NCBI RefSeq assembly: GCF_963082655.1
Contig: NC_081552.1
Location: forward strand, 72,110,707-72,174,706
Source of the DNA: Stomoxys calcitrans
Taxonomy: Eukaryota; Arthropoda; Insecta; Diptera; Muscidae
DNA: 64,000 nt
Direction of reading: 5' to 3'
The position numbers and the translations under genes are program-made. Below are positions 21,892-32,070 of the stretch, piece by piece. Under the pieces are notes generated by a model that searched no databases, was not told the origin of the DNA, and saw only the letters and a program-made list of their open reading frames with translations. Numbering within the stretch: position 1 is the stretch's first letter; each line of letters starts with the position of its first letter.

Positions 21892-22319
21892 GGGACGCCC
21901 CATCCTGTAGACTCCTCTTAAGCCAGTGGCAATATGGGGTTTAAATAAATGGTATTTGAGAGAAGAGCGCGGTGCTGATATTTTTTTAGAGCCAAGTGTC
22001 TGGGGGACCACCTCACTACCGAAAACACCCCAAAATCAGATATCATGAGAATATCGGGCTGAAATGAAGTATTTTAAGAATGGAGTACACCTTACATCCA
22101 AACTAAAATTCGCAGACCAATAAAGATCATAAGGGATTCAGATAAAGGCACTTATATTGTTAAACTGTTAGTCAAGCGATATACTATTTTCGTAGCATGG
22201 GTTTTCACTAAAAGATCTTTAATTGTCGAAAATAAATATTCCAAGGAAACTTTTGTTCCATATAAAGTAAAAGAAGGCGCAGCGAAACGGGCCCGGCTCA
22301 GCTAGTTTCTTATTAAAAT

Positions 22320-22552
22320 GAAATTTGGAAAAAATTTTCTTGAAACCTGAAAGTAAAAAAAAAGTTCTGTTAAAAGTAAAATGCTGACAAAATTAACGTT
22401 AAAAAAAGAAATTTTTACAAAATTTTGGCTAAAAACTTGCAATGAATTTTTTTTTATTTTCGTGAATTTTGCAAAGTTTTATTTTTATAGGAAATTTTGC
22501 TAAATTCACATAAAATTTCCTATTAAAATAAAATTTTGCCACGATTTCTTAT
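22320..22552. repeat. Degenerate AAATTTTG minisatellite block
   Basis: Repeats built around AAATTTTG/CAAAATTT with a period near 29 bp are present but decayed. The DINE class B copy starts directly at the right edge of this block. Confidence 0.65.
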
Positions 22553-23823
22553 AACAAGTAAAAAAGGCGTTAAGTTCGGCCGGGCCGAACCTTGGATACC
22601 CACCACCTCGGGTATATATGTAAACAACCTTTCATTCCGAATCTCGACCGATCTGGACCAAATTTACGAAGGAAGTCGAAGGGCTTTACACAACTCACTG
22701 TCTCAAATTTCATCAAAATCGGATACTAAATGTGGCTCTTTTGGGCCTAAGACCCTAACTCGGAAGATCTTTATGGCTGCTATATCCAAATCTGGACCGA
22801 TCTGAGCCAAACTGACGAAGGATATCGAAGGGCCTAACACAACTCACTGATCCAAATTTCAGCAAAATCGAATAATAAATGTGGCTTTTATGGGCCTAAG
22901 ACTCTAATCGGAGGATCGGTCTATATAGCAGCTATATCCAAATCTGAACCGATCTGAGCCAAATTGACGAAGGATGTCGAAGGGTCTCACACATCTCACT
23001 GCCCCAAATTTCAGCAAAATCGGATAATAAATGTGGCTTTCATGGGCCTAAGACCCTAAATCGGAGGATCGGTCTATATGGCAGCTATATCCAAATCTGG
23101 ACCGATCTGGACCAAATTGACGAAGAATGTCGAGTGGCCTAAAACAACTTACTGTCCCAAATTTCAGCAAAATCGGATAATAAATGTGGCTTTTATGGGC
23201 CTAAGACACTAAACCGGAGGATCGGTCTATATGGCAGCTATATCCAAATCTGAACCGATCTGGGCCGAATTGATGAAGGATGTCGGAAGGCCTAACACAA
23301 CTCACTGTCCCAAATTTCAGCAAAATCGGGTAATAAATGCGCCTTTTATGGACCCAAGGCCTTAAATCAAGAGATCGGTCTATATGGCAGCTATATCAAA
23401 ATCTGGATGTGGGCCAAATTGACGATGGATGTCGAGTGGTCTAACACAACTCATTGTCCTAAATTTCAGCAAAATCGGATAAAAAATGTGGCTTTTATGG
23501 GCCTAAGACCCTAAATCGGCATATCGGTCTATATGGGGGCTATATGAAGATATAGTCCGATTTAGCCCATCTTCGAACTTAACCTGCTTATAGACAAAAA
23601 AAGAATCTGTGCAAAGTTTCAGCTCAGTATCTCTATTTTGAAGACTGTAGCGTGATTTCAACAGACAGACGGACAGACGGACGGACATGTCTAGATCGTC
23701 TTAGATTTTTACGCTGATCAAGAATATATATACTTTATAGGGTCGGAAATGGATATTTCGATGTGTTGCAAACGGAATGACAAAATGAATATACTCCCAT
23801 CCTTCGGTGATGGGTATAAAAAT
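22553..23823 (-). mobile_element. DINE-like Helitron, class B, complete
   Basis: The left (3') end is AACAAGTAAAAAAGGCGTTA then AGTTCGGCCGGGCCGAAC. Five units follow, marked by TATATCCAAATCTG at about 22782, 22934, 23087, 23240 and 23393, spaced 152-153 bp. Then come GACAGACGGACAGACGGACG (23663), the core with CTAGATCGTCTTAG, the tract ATATATATACTTTATAGGGT (23724) and the 5' inverted repeat ending GGTGATGGGTATAAAAA. The tract after the core is almost identical to the corresponding part of Drosophila DINE-1-type repeats, to my knowledge of that family. No gene is present. Confidence 0.88.
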
Positions 23824-24775
23824 TAAATTTTCATGGAATTTGGGTTCAACATCGACAACACGACACAATTAATCTATTTATCTGTCCACCAGATCATTCT
23901 GGAAGCATCTAATTGTTGGATGAAGACGCAAAGTTGCTATCACAACAAAGAAATATGGTGACAAGCTGTAGGCCATAATTGTGTACTATTAAAAACAAAA
24001 ATTAAAACAAACATTACAAAAGCAACACTAAACATGTTTGTAAACTTTTTTATCAACCTTTATAAATTCGCTTTGCTCATTTCTCCGAAAAATAATAGTC
24101 AAATGTTTAGCCAAAATAAAATAGCTGAGGGAAAACAGCTGTTTTCGAAATTCCCTCTCCCATATTTTTCCTTTCCCCATTCAATCAGAATAGAAGGATT
24201 TTTTTTAGGGAGAAATTTATTCCCCGGTAGTTTAATCCCAAAGAGTTTACTATTCTATCAAACTCGTAGATAAAGTGGCCCAGAGTGCCCTTAACATGTC
24301 CTTTCCAAAAAATTAGGCTTTTAGTACCACGGTAACTTTCCTGTTCTAGAAACTTCTTCAATAATTTTGAGCCAATATGGAACAAATATAGATTGAAGGG
24401 GTTCAAAAATCTCAAGCCCTCTTGGACCTTTCCCGGGCTTGCTTTCTAGCCATTTAGTATGTTTGCGGCTATGTCAGTATTTTAAAGCAATAATTATTAT
24501 TGAATCGAAGCTATTATTTTCCATACTTCGGTATGTTTAGAGGCATGCCATTATTTTTAGCACTTGGGAATTTTAACGAAAAATTCATTTTTTGTCATCT
24601 GGTGGTATTTTTACTCCGAAGCACTTTCCCTGAATGTCATGCCCATGTTAAAGTATTATTGACCATATATATCTACTAGGAAGTGGTTACACAATCTTCT
24701 TTCGGATTACCCACTGACTTTCCGGGTTATATGACTTTTTGCTAGCATTTGCTATTATAATGATATTTTGACAAA
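23824..24775. other. Unassigned A/T-rich DNA
   Basis: No family is recognised. The open frames at 24034-24273 (+) and 24415-24185 (-) overlap on opposite strands and show no domain. Confidence 0.4.
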
Positions 24776-24846
24776 TTTTCCTACATAAAAGAAATTTAGA
24801 CAAAATTTCCAAAAAAAAAAAAATGTTTTCACAAAATCTTATATAT

Positions 24847-24990
24847 AACAAGTAAAAGCGTCCTAAGTTCGCTCGGTCCAAATGGATTGCATTTGTCAAG
24901 TTTTTTGCCCGATATATTTCTATAGGCAAACAATGGATAATGTATAAGAATTGCTATGCAATTGGAGCTATACCAAGTTATAGGTTTCCA
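24847..24990 (-). mobile_element. DINE-like class A 3'-end fragment
   Basis: AACAAGTAAAAGCGTCCTAA is followed by a decayed palindrome (GTTCGCTCGGTCCAA) and the class A head phrase GGATTGCATTTGTCAAGTT. There is no central array or 5' end. AAATTTTG minisatellite lies on both sides. Confidence 0.75.
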
Positions 24991-24999
24991 ATTGAACAT

Positions 25000-25215
25000 A
25001 AATTAAAAACAAAAATTTGTGACAGTAAAATATTGACAATATTTCCAAATTTTAAAAAAATTTCTTAACAAATTTTGATTTTGACAAAGCTTCCTGTGAA
25101 AAGAAACCGTAACAAGATTTTCTTCAAATGTTAAATGTGAACAAAATGTTCTATAAAACTAAAATTTTGGACAAAATTTCCTCGAAAAGTAAAATTTTCA
25201 GGAAATCTTCCATTT
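25000..25215. repeat. Degenerate AAATTTTG minisatellite block
   Basis: Phrases such as TTCTTAACAAATTTTGATTT and AAAATTTTGGACAAAATTTC recur at roughly 29-bp spacing. The same motif lies just left of the DINE fragment (24770-24845). Confidence 0.65.
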
Positions 25216-25984
25216 GTGATATGGCAACCCTGGCCACAACTATTTAACAACAAGAACGACCAAAGAAGGAATTACACTTTGACAAAAAAGCAGCAACTAC
25301 AAAACGAAAGGAATTTGTAACGTGGCGGTATTTGTGTAATTACTGGCGCCATGATGTGTGTTGTTATGCCACCACCACAGTACAGCAGACAAAGTCAGCA
25401 ACAGTCAGCTACAGCAACAACAAAACAGCGACAGCAGCAGGAGTAATAGTTCATTACAATGGTTTGGCTGCTGAATATTTACCTCAATGGGCAAAAGTAC
25501 AAATGAGCACAACCGCACAACAACACACACCGCTGTTTGTGAAGTGTTGCTTAACTGTTATTTTGGTTGTGATGTGCCGTGCTGTGCTTGTGCAGCAACT
25601 GTTGCATGTTGCACCTTTCCCATACGAATGGATCGTCGGATAGGCGTAGTGACCGGCATTGCTGGCTGTCTCGCTGGATGTTTGTCTATTTGACTGTGTA
25701 GTGTTTTTCATGGTTTGCTATGGTCTCAGTCATAACATTTTCTTTCAAAAAAGAAATGCCTGGCAATTATAAACGTTTAAGCAACATTTAAACAAATACC
25801 CTTGGACTCTGGGGCTAATGCCATAACAAAGTGTTAATTATTCAAAGAATTTCCACAGAGATTTATTTACGGACCATGAAATTTTTTTATTGTTTGACAA
25901 TGCCAGCTGGTAATATGAGATGAGAGGAGAGAAACAAAGCCACAAAGGAGTTTTCAGAAATTCAAAAATAAGAGATGTTGACAC
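25216..25984. other. Single-copy-looking DNA with CAG/CAA tracts
   Basis: No repeat family is seen. CAGCAACAACAAAAC-type tracts lie near 25400-25440. Opposed open frames at 25332-25643 (+) and 25711-25484 (-) reflect the low stop density of these tracts. Neither has a domain or codon pattern I can defend as a gene. Confidence 0.45.
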
Positions 25985-26355
25985 AATTCCCTAGAGCAAA
26001 GAAATTTTGGCAACATTTCCTACAGCAAAGAAAATTTGAAAAATTTGAAATTTTTACAAAATTTCCCAAAGAAACGAAATTTGAAAATTTTTTTTTTTAT
26101 GGATACGAATTTCTAGCAAAGTTTGACAAAATTTCCTATAGATATGATATATGAGCTGGTAATATGAGATGGAGCGGTAAAAAAGCCACAGAAATTCAAA
26201 AATAAAAAATGTTGCCAAATTTCAGTAAGCAACGAAATTTTGACAAAATTTCCTATAGGAAAGAAATGTTGACAAAATTTCCTATGGCAAAGAAAGTTAA
26301 ACAAACTTTCTTATAGGAATAACATTTTGACAAAATTTCCATACAAATATATATA
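25985..26355. repeat. Degenerate AAATTTTG minisatellite block
   Basis: Repeated GAAATTTTGACAAAATTTCC and TATAGG/TATGGC linkers are visible at 26223-26350, more decayed to the left. A longer duplicated phrase, GAGCTGGTAATA followed by GATG, occurs at about 26152 and 26366. Confidence 0.75.
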
Positions 26356-26434
26356 AATGATACATGAGCTGGTAATATACGATGGGAGGGGAGTTAAAAA
26401 AGGCACAATGGAGTTTCCAGAAATTCTAAAATGA

Positions 26435-27089
26435 GCAAGTAAATAGACAATAAGTTCGGCCGGGCCGAACTTTGGATACCCATCATGTACATATGTAAAT
26501 CACCTTTTGTCATAATCCGGTGAAACATGCATTATTTCCAAATGTGGATGTCGAAAAGCCTAACATAAGTCAATGTGTAAAATTTCAGCGAATTCGGACA
26601 GTAAATACGCCTTTTATGGGCCCAAGACCTTAAACCGAGGGATCGGTCTATATGGCAGCTCTAACCAAATCTGTACCGATCTGGGCCAAACTGAAGAAGG
26701 ATGTCGATGGCATAAACACAACTCACTGTCTCAAATTTCAGCAAAATCGAATAATAAATGTGGCTCTTATGGGCCTAAGATCTTAAATTGCCAGATCGGT
26801 CCAAATGGGCGCTATATCAAAATATAGTCCAATATAACCCATCATCGAACTTAACCTGCCTATGAATAAAAAAGAATCTGTGCAATTGTTCATCTCAATG
26901 TCTCTATTTTTAAAGACTGCAGCGTGATTTCAACTAATAGACGGACGGACGGACATGGCTAGATCGTCTTAGATTTTTACGCTGATCAAGAACATATATA
27001 TTTTATAGGGTCAGAAATGTATATTTCGATGTATTGCAAACGGAATGACAAAATTAATATACCCCCATCCTTCGGTGGTGGGTATGAAA
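26435..27089 (-). mobile_element. DINE-like Helitron, class B, short array
   Basis: The 3' end GCAAGTAAATAGACAATAAG is joined to a perfect palindrome, AAGTTCGGCCGGGCCGAACT plus T. Only about two central units follow, then AGACGGACGGACGGACATGG (26939), the CTAGATCGTCTTAG core, a TA-rich tract and the 5' end TCGGTGGTGGGTATGAAAA. Its ends are as complete as those of the long class B copies, so array length varies between copies while ends stay fixed. It is embedded in AAATTTTG minisatellite on both sides. Confidence 0.86.
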
Positions 27090-27650
27090 ATGTTGATACA
27101 TTTTCCAATGCAAAAAAAGTTTAACAAAATTTCCTATAGAATTGATATTTTAACAAAATTTCCTACGGAAATGAAATTTTAACAAAATTTTCCTAAGAAA
27201 TTTCTATGATATGAAATTCTGACAAAATTTCCTATAGAAATGAAATTTTGGCAAAATTTTCTATAGAAATGTAATTTTGACAAAATTTCCAATAGAAATA
27301 AAATTTTGAGCAAATTTCCTAGTGAATCCTAATGAAGTTCTGACAACATTTTGTTAGAAATGAAATTTTGACAAAATTTCCTATAGTTATGAAGTTTTTA
27401 CAAAATTTCACTATAGAAGTATAATTTTTTGCATAAATATCCCATAGATATGAACATTTGAAAATTTTCCTAAGAAATGAAATTTTCACTTAATTTCATA
27501 AAGAATTTAAATTTTGAAAAATTTCTTATGGAAGTGAAATTTTGACAAATTATCCTATTGAATTAAAATTTTAACAAAATTTCCCAAAGAAGTGAAATTT
27601 TGATATGAAGCTTCAATACAAATTGAAATTTTGACAACGTTTTCTGTAAC
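27090..27650. repeat. AAATTTTG minisatellite, period about 29 bp
   Basis: This is the clearest block of the family. The unit GAAATTTTGACAAAATTTCC plus TATAGAAAT repeats about 18 times with drift. AATTTTGNCAAAATT is itself an imperfect palindrome. No coding potential. Confidence 0.88.
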
Positions 27651-27774
27651 AATTAATAAGACATGAAGTCCGCCTATGACGGTTTTAAATCCTGGTGAGA
27701 ACACCAGAAAAAATTTTAGCGGTGGTTATCCCCTCCTATTGCTGTCGACATTTGTGAGGTACTACACTGATGGA

Positions 27775-28504
27775 AAAATGACGGTACTTTGTTAATACCG
27801 CCTGGTATTACTTTGTCAAAGATTTTTAATACCATTTGGTATCAATTCAATTCCAGACAAAGGAGGCTATTAAGAATTGACGGCGTCTCATTTGTGTTAT
27901 TGTCATCGCGCCACAAGTGTTGTTGAGCTTTGTACTAAAAACATTGACGCCATTATAAAATATTTGTAAAACAAATAAATAAAAAGTGTCAATACAGTTT
28001 GAGTGCGTAAAAACCTGTTCAAATACTCAAAAGCGGTGTTTCCATATGAAAACCACTTCTAGGAACCAATGGATATGGAATCAATTGCTGAGTACAGAGA
28101 ACTGAGGTTGGTCACAGTGTAACATAACTTTTTGTAATTATTAACATATTGATCATTATGTTAATAATTACAAAAAGTAATGTTACACTGTGACCAACCT
28201 CAATTCTTTGTATTTAGCAATGGATAAAATTAGAATAAAATTTTCGTCAATGTTTTTTTTGGTTCATTAGGGGTTGGAATAATCAATAACGGTTTGGTAC
28301 TAAAATCAATAAAGTTCTGGTGCTAAAACCAATAACAGATTGGTATTAAAATCAATACCAGTTCGGTAATAAGGCTAATACCAAACGGTACTAATCACTT
28401 TATGTTTCATTCATACCATCCGGTGTAGTTTTTGTTTGGCTTTATTATCAATACCGTATAGTATTGAAATAAGCACGTTTGGTATCAACTTTTCTCTGGA
28501 TGTG
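27775..28504. mobile_element. Unclassified insertion with imperfect terminal inverted repeats
   Basis: The ends pair as CACTGATGGAAAA (27775) and TTTTCTCTGGATGTG (28490), imperfect inverted repeats. The interior holds many short GGTATTAAAATCAATACC-like units, with both GGTAYTAA and its complement, and a long central hairpin. There is no coding sequence. It is probably a small DNA transposon (MITE-like). The superfamily is unclear, because no clean target duplication is seen in the SINE it interrupts. Confidence 0.55.
28104..28201. repeat. 98-bp perfect-stem hairpin (45-bp arms, 1 mismatch)
   Basis: The left arm GAGGTTGGTCACAGTGTAAC... (28104-28148) pairs with the right arm ending ...GTTACACTGTGACCAACCTC (28157-28201) around the 8-base loop TTGATCAT. 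Pairing continues outward with some mismatches to about 28080 and 28225 (TTGCTGAGTACAGAGAACTG against the complement of AATTCTTTGTATTTAGCAA). Total stem is close to 70 bp. Confidence 0.95.
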
Positions 28505-28555
28505 CGCCATTTAAAGAAAAGGGTATGTAAATTTTGCCCCTGTTCTTTAATGGAA

Positions 28556-29260
28556 CCCATACCCGGCACGTAAAGGGCCTAACGCAGCTCACTGTTCCAA
28601 CATGTAACGAAGTCGAGTTAAAAATGGGTCTTATGTGGGTTCAAGGCCGTACATCTAGAGATCGCATATATGGCAGCTATACCCAAATATGATCTGATTA
28701 GTACCATATTCTTGAAAGATGTTTAGGGTCCTGCATAACTCACCGTACTTAATTTCAACACAATCGGGTTATAACCTTATATCGGGAGATCGTTGTATAT
28801 GACAGCTTCATACAAATATGGTCCAATATGAACCATGCTATACACGGACGGCGAAGGGCCTAACAACGCTCACAGTGCCAAATCGGGTAATAAATAAACC
28901 TTTATTGGGCTCAAGAACTTAAATCGGGAGATCGGTACATATGTAGGCCATATCCAAAGTTAGACCGATCTGAATCATATTTGACACGAATGTCGAAGGG
29001 CTTAACAAAATTAACTGTGCCAAATTCAGCGAATTCGGACAATAAATGCGGCTTCCATGGACCGTGGACCTTAAATCGGGAGATCGGTATATATGGACCT
29101 AAATCAAGCTATTGTCCAAACTGAATATGGTCGATAAGGATTTTGAGATCCTTATACTGCTATGTCAAATTTCAGCGAAATCGGGCAATAAATGCGGCTT
29201 CTATAAGCCTTAGACCTTAACTAGGGAGATCGGTCTATAAGGGGCCCATGCTAATAGACA
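28556..29260 (-). mobile_element. DINE-like class C central array, ends missing
   Basis: Four or five decayed units carry AAATCGGGAGATCGG, GCCTAACGCAGCTCACTG and CAAATTTCAGCGAAATCGGG. The unit sequence matches the class C copy at 14326. Spacing is irregular (about 129-153 bp) because of deletions. Neither the terminal palindrome nor the (GTCY)n block is present. Confidence 0.7.
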
Positions 29261-29404
29261 GGATTTCATTTCGGGGAGGGGAGGGGAGCGCAACTCATTC
29301 TGGCTCCAAATTAAAACAATAATTATTGAAATTTAGTTTTAGAAAAAATTGTTGGGGGAAAAATAAATTATTTTAAAAAGGAAATTTGAAATTTAGTGTC
29401 AAGA

Positions 29405-29530
29405 AGAGCATGGGAGTCAAACGAAAGGTTTTTCAGAGTAGAAAAAGAATCTGGTATCCAATTGTGGGGACCAAGTGTTTGGGGGAACGCTCCCCCCTCA
29501 AAAATATGGGGCTCAAAGGGAAGGTATGTA
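29405..29530 (+). mobile_element. Helitron-like class E fragment
   Basis: CATGGGAGTCAAACGAAAGG, GAATCTGGTATCCAATTGTG and CAAGTGTTTGGGGGAACGC match one block of the array at 20700-21000. The class A copy that follows truncates it. Confidence 0.6.
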
Positions 29531-29536
29531 ATAGAG

Positions 29537-30743
29537 ACAAGTAAGAGCGTACTAAGTTTGGCCGGGCCGAATCTTATATACCCTCCACCATGGATCGCAT
29601 TTGTCGAGTTCTATGCGCGCTATCTCTTTTTAGGCAAACAAAGAATATTGAAAAAGAACTGTTATGCTATTGGAGCTATATCAAGTTAAAGTCCGATTCG
29701 GACCATAAATGAATGTATTTAGAACATTGTAGACATCATTGTGTAATTGAACCTTGTAGGGGCTCAAGAAGCAAAATCTAGAGATCGGTTTATATGGCAG
29801 CTGTATTAAGCTATTGATCGATTCAGACCATATTAGACACGTATGTTGAAGGTCATAAGAGAAACCTTGGTATAAAATTTCTGCCAAATCGGACGAGAAT
29901 TGCGCCCTCAAGAGGCTCAAAAAGGTTTATATGACAGCTATATCAGGTTATGTACCGATTTGCGCCATACTTGGCACATTTATTGGAAGTCATAACAAAA
30001 CACCTCATGCGCAATTTCAGCCAAATCGAATGAGAATTGCGCGCTCTATTGGCTCAAGAAGTCAAAATCCAAGATCGGTTTATATGACAGCCATACCAGA
30101 TTATAAACCGATTTGAATCATACTTAGCACAGTTGTTGGAAGTGATACCAGAATACCACGTTCAAAGCTTCAGTCAAATCGGACGAGAATTGCGCCCGAT
30201 AGATTCTCAAGAAGTCAAGACCCAAGATCGGTTTAATAACAGCTATGTCAAAACATGTACCGATTTGGCCCATTTACAATCCCAACCAACCTACACAAAA
30301 AAAAAAATATTTGTGTACACTTTCAAGCGGCTAGCTTTACTCCTTCGAAAGTTAGCGTGCTTTTGACAGACAGACAAACGAACGGACAGACAAAATGACA
30401 GGACGATCAAGAATATATTGGGTTGCCCAAAAAGAAATTGTGGATTTTTTAAAAGAAAGTAAATGCATTTTTAATAAAACTTAGAATACACTTTAATCAA
30501 ATATACTTTTTTTAAACTTTTTTTCTAAAGCAAGCTAAAAGTAACAGCTGATAACTGACAGAAGAAAGAATGCAATTACAGAGTCACAAGCTGTGACTGT
30601 CAACGCCGACTATATGAAAAAAAGCAATTACTTTTTGGGCAACCCAGTATATACATTATGGGGTCTTAGATGCATATTTCGAGGTGTTACAAACAGAATG
30701 ACGAAATTAGTATACCCCCATCCTATGGTGGAGGGTATAAAAA
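29537..30743 (-). mobile_element. DINE-like Helitron, class A, carrying a mariner MITE
   Basis: The 3' end ACAAGTAAGAGCGTACTAAG with TTTGGCCGGGCCGAA is at the left. Units carry AGATCGGTTTATATG.CAGC at about 29780, 29930 and 30080. The tail has CTCCTTCGAAAGTTAGCG, (GACA)n (30367-30392) and a 5' inverted repeat ending TATGGTGGAGGGTATAAAAA. Its (TA)n tract has been split by a 230-bp MITE. AAATTTTG minisatellite follows on the right. Confidence 0.86.
30418..30647. mobile_element. Mariner-type MITE, 230 bp, TA target duplication
   Basis: Terminal inverted repeats are TTGGGTTGCCCAAAAAGAAA (left) and the complement of CAATTACTTTTTGGGCAACC plus CAG (right). They match over about 22 bp with one or two mismatches. 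TA flanks both ends (30416-30417 and 30648-30649). The interior has no coding capacity. The TTGGGTTGCCCAAAAAGT end is typical of mariner elements, so an autonomous mariner elsewhere probably moved it. It sits exactly in the TA-rich part of the DINE copy. Confidence 0.92.
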
Positions 30744-30830
30744 CACGAAATTGATAAAATTTCCTATGGCAAAAAATTTCCCATAGAGAAGGAATTTTCA
30801 CAAAATTCCCTGTAAAAATTTAAATGACAC
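30744..30830. repeat. AAATTTTG minisatellite remnant between two DINE copies
   Basis: GAAATTGATAAAATTTCCTA and TTTTCACAAAATTCCCTG show two or three decayed 29-bp units, sandwiched between oppositely oriented class A copies. Confidence 0.55.
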
Positions 30831-30906
30831 TAAAACCCCTTAATTTTTTGTGCGAAACATCTTTTATAGGATGTAGATTGTGGAAATTTAAATTAAGTTT
30901 TATTCA

Positions 30907-32070
30907 ATTTTATACCCTCCACCATAGGATGGGGGTATACTAATTTCGTCATTCTGTTTGTAACTACTCGAAATATTCGTCTGAAACTCCATAAAGTATA
31001 TATATTCTTGTTCGTCGCGACATTTTATGTCGATCTAGCCATGTCCGTCCGTCTGAATGTCCGTCAGTCGAAAGCACGCTAACTTCTGAAGGGGTAAAGC
31101 TAGCCGCTTGAAATTTTGCACAAATACTTCTTATTAGTGTAGGTCGGTTGGTATTGTAAATGGGTCATATCGGTCCATATTTTGATATAGCTGCTATATA
31201 AACCGATCTTGGGTCTTGAATTCTTGAGCTTCTAGTGTGCGCAATTCTGATCCGATTGGAATGAAATTTTGCTCGACGTGTTTTGTTATGATATCCAATA
31301 ACTGTGCCAAGTATGGTTCAAATCGGTCCATAACCTGATACAGCTGTCATATAAACCGATCTTGGGTCTTGACTTCTTGAGCCCCTAGAGGGCGCAATTC
31401 TTATCCGATTTGAATGAAATTTTGGCACGAAGTATTTTGTAATGATATCCAACAACTGTGCCAAGCATGGTTCAAATCGGTTTATAGCTGCCATATAAAC
31501 CGATCTTGGGTCTTGACTTCTTGAGCTTCTAGAGGGCGCAATTCCTATCCGATTTGGCTGAAATTTTGCCTGGCGTGTTTTATTCTTACTTTCAACAACT
31601 GTGTCAAATAAGGTTCAAATCGGTTCGTAACCTGATATAGCTGCCATATAAACCGATGTGGGATCATGACTTCTTGAGCTTCTAGAGGTCGCAATTATTA
31701 TCCGATTTGCCAAAATTTTGTACAGTGGATTCTCTCATGACCATCAACATACATGTTTATTATGGTCTGAATCGGTCTATAGCCGGATACAGCTCCCATA
31801 TAAATCGATCTCTCTATTTTACTTCTTGAGCCCCCAAAAGGCGCAATTCTTATTCGAATTGGCAGACATTTTACACAGGTCTCCAACATATAATGCAATT
31901 GTGGTCCAAATCGCACCATATCTTGATATCGCTCTAATGGCAGAGCAAATCTTTTCTTATATCCTTTTTTGCCTAAGAAGAGATGCCAGGAAAAGAGCTC
32001 GACAAATGCGGTCCATGGTGGAGGGTATATAAGATTCGGCCCGACCGAACTTAGCATCCTTTTACTTGTT
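30907..32070 (+). mobile_element. DINE-like Helitron, class A, complete
   Basis: The 5' inverted repeat TATACCCTCCACC...GGGGGTATAC (30911-30940) is followed by a TA-rich tract, the core GTCGATCTAGCC and GTCCGTCCGTCTGAATGTCC. Five central units follow, with markers at about 31191, 31344, 31488, 31641 and 31793 (spacing 153, 144, 153, 152). The class A 3' head complement and GGCCCGACCGAAC then TTTTACTTGTT close it. It lies head to head with the copy just to the left. Confidence 0.88.

Larger units (their letters stand above)
19887..22305 (+). mobile_element. Helitron-like element with Helitron-type ends, class E
   Basis: The left end is TCTTATATATAAAAATC; the right end is GCAGCGAAACGGGCCCGGCT then CAGCTAG. 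A 5' TC and a 3' CTRR preceded by a GC-rich hairpin are hallmarks of Helitrons. After the left end come a (GTTT)n tract (19909-19960) and the phrase AAAAACGGCTGAACCGATT, frequent near the start of such insect repeats. The interior is tandem blocks of 130-190 bp containing CAATATGGGGCTCAAATGAA and ATCTGATATCCAA phrases. No Rep/helicase gene exists, so it is non-autonomous. A 220-bp palindrome lies inside. The host bases at the junction are not the canonical A/T. Confidence 0.72.
27662..28555 (+). mobile_element. tRNA-derived SINE interrupted by another element
   Basis: The left half (27662-27774) has GTCCGCCTATGACGG, TTTTAAATCCTGGTGAGAAC (decayed B box), GCGGTGGTTATC and ACATTTGTGAGGTACTA. The 3' tail resumes at about 28505 with GCGCCATTTAAAG and GCCCCTGTTCTTTAATGGAA. 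About 730 bp of unrelated sequence sits between. Compared with the copy at 48412, part of the body is also lost. Confidence 0.68.

Noticed and set aside
22553..23823. Interpretation of the DINE-like copies as LTR retrotransposons or solo LTRs
   Set aside because: There is no TG...CA boundary, no primer-binding site and no polypurine tract. The ends are a 5' inverted repeat and a 3' hairpin, which fit Helitron-type elements.
25332..25711. Possible small secreted or membrane protein (103 codons, hydrophobic C-terminal part)
   Set aside because: Opposite-strand and overlapping frames of similar length exist in the same CAG/CAA-rich DNA. No splice or domain support can be seen.
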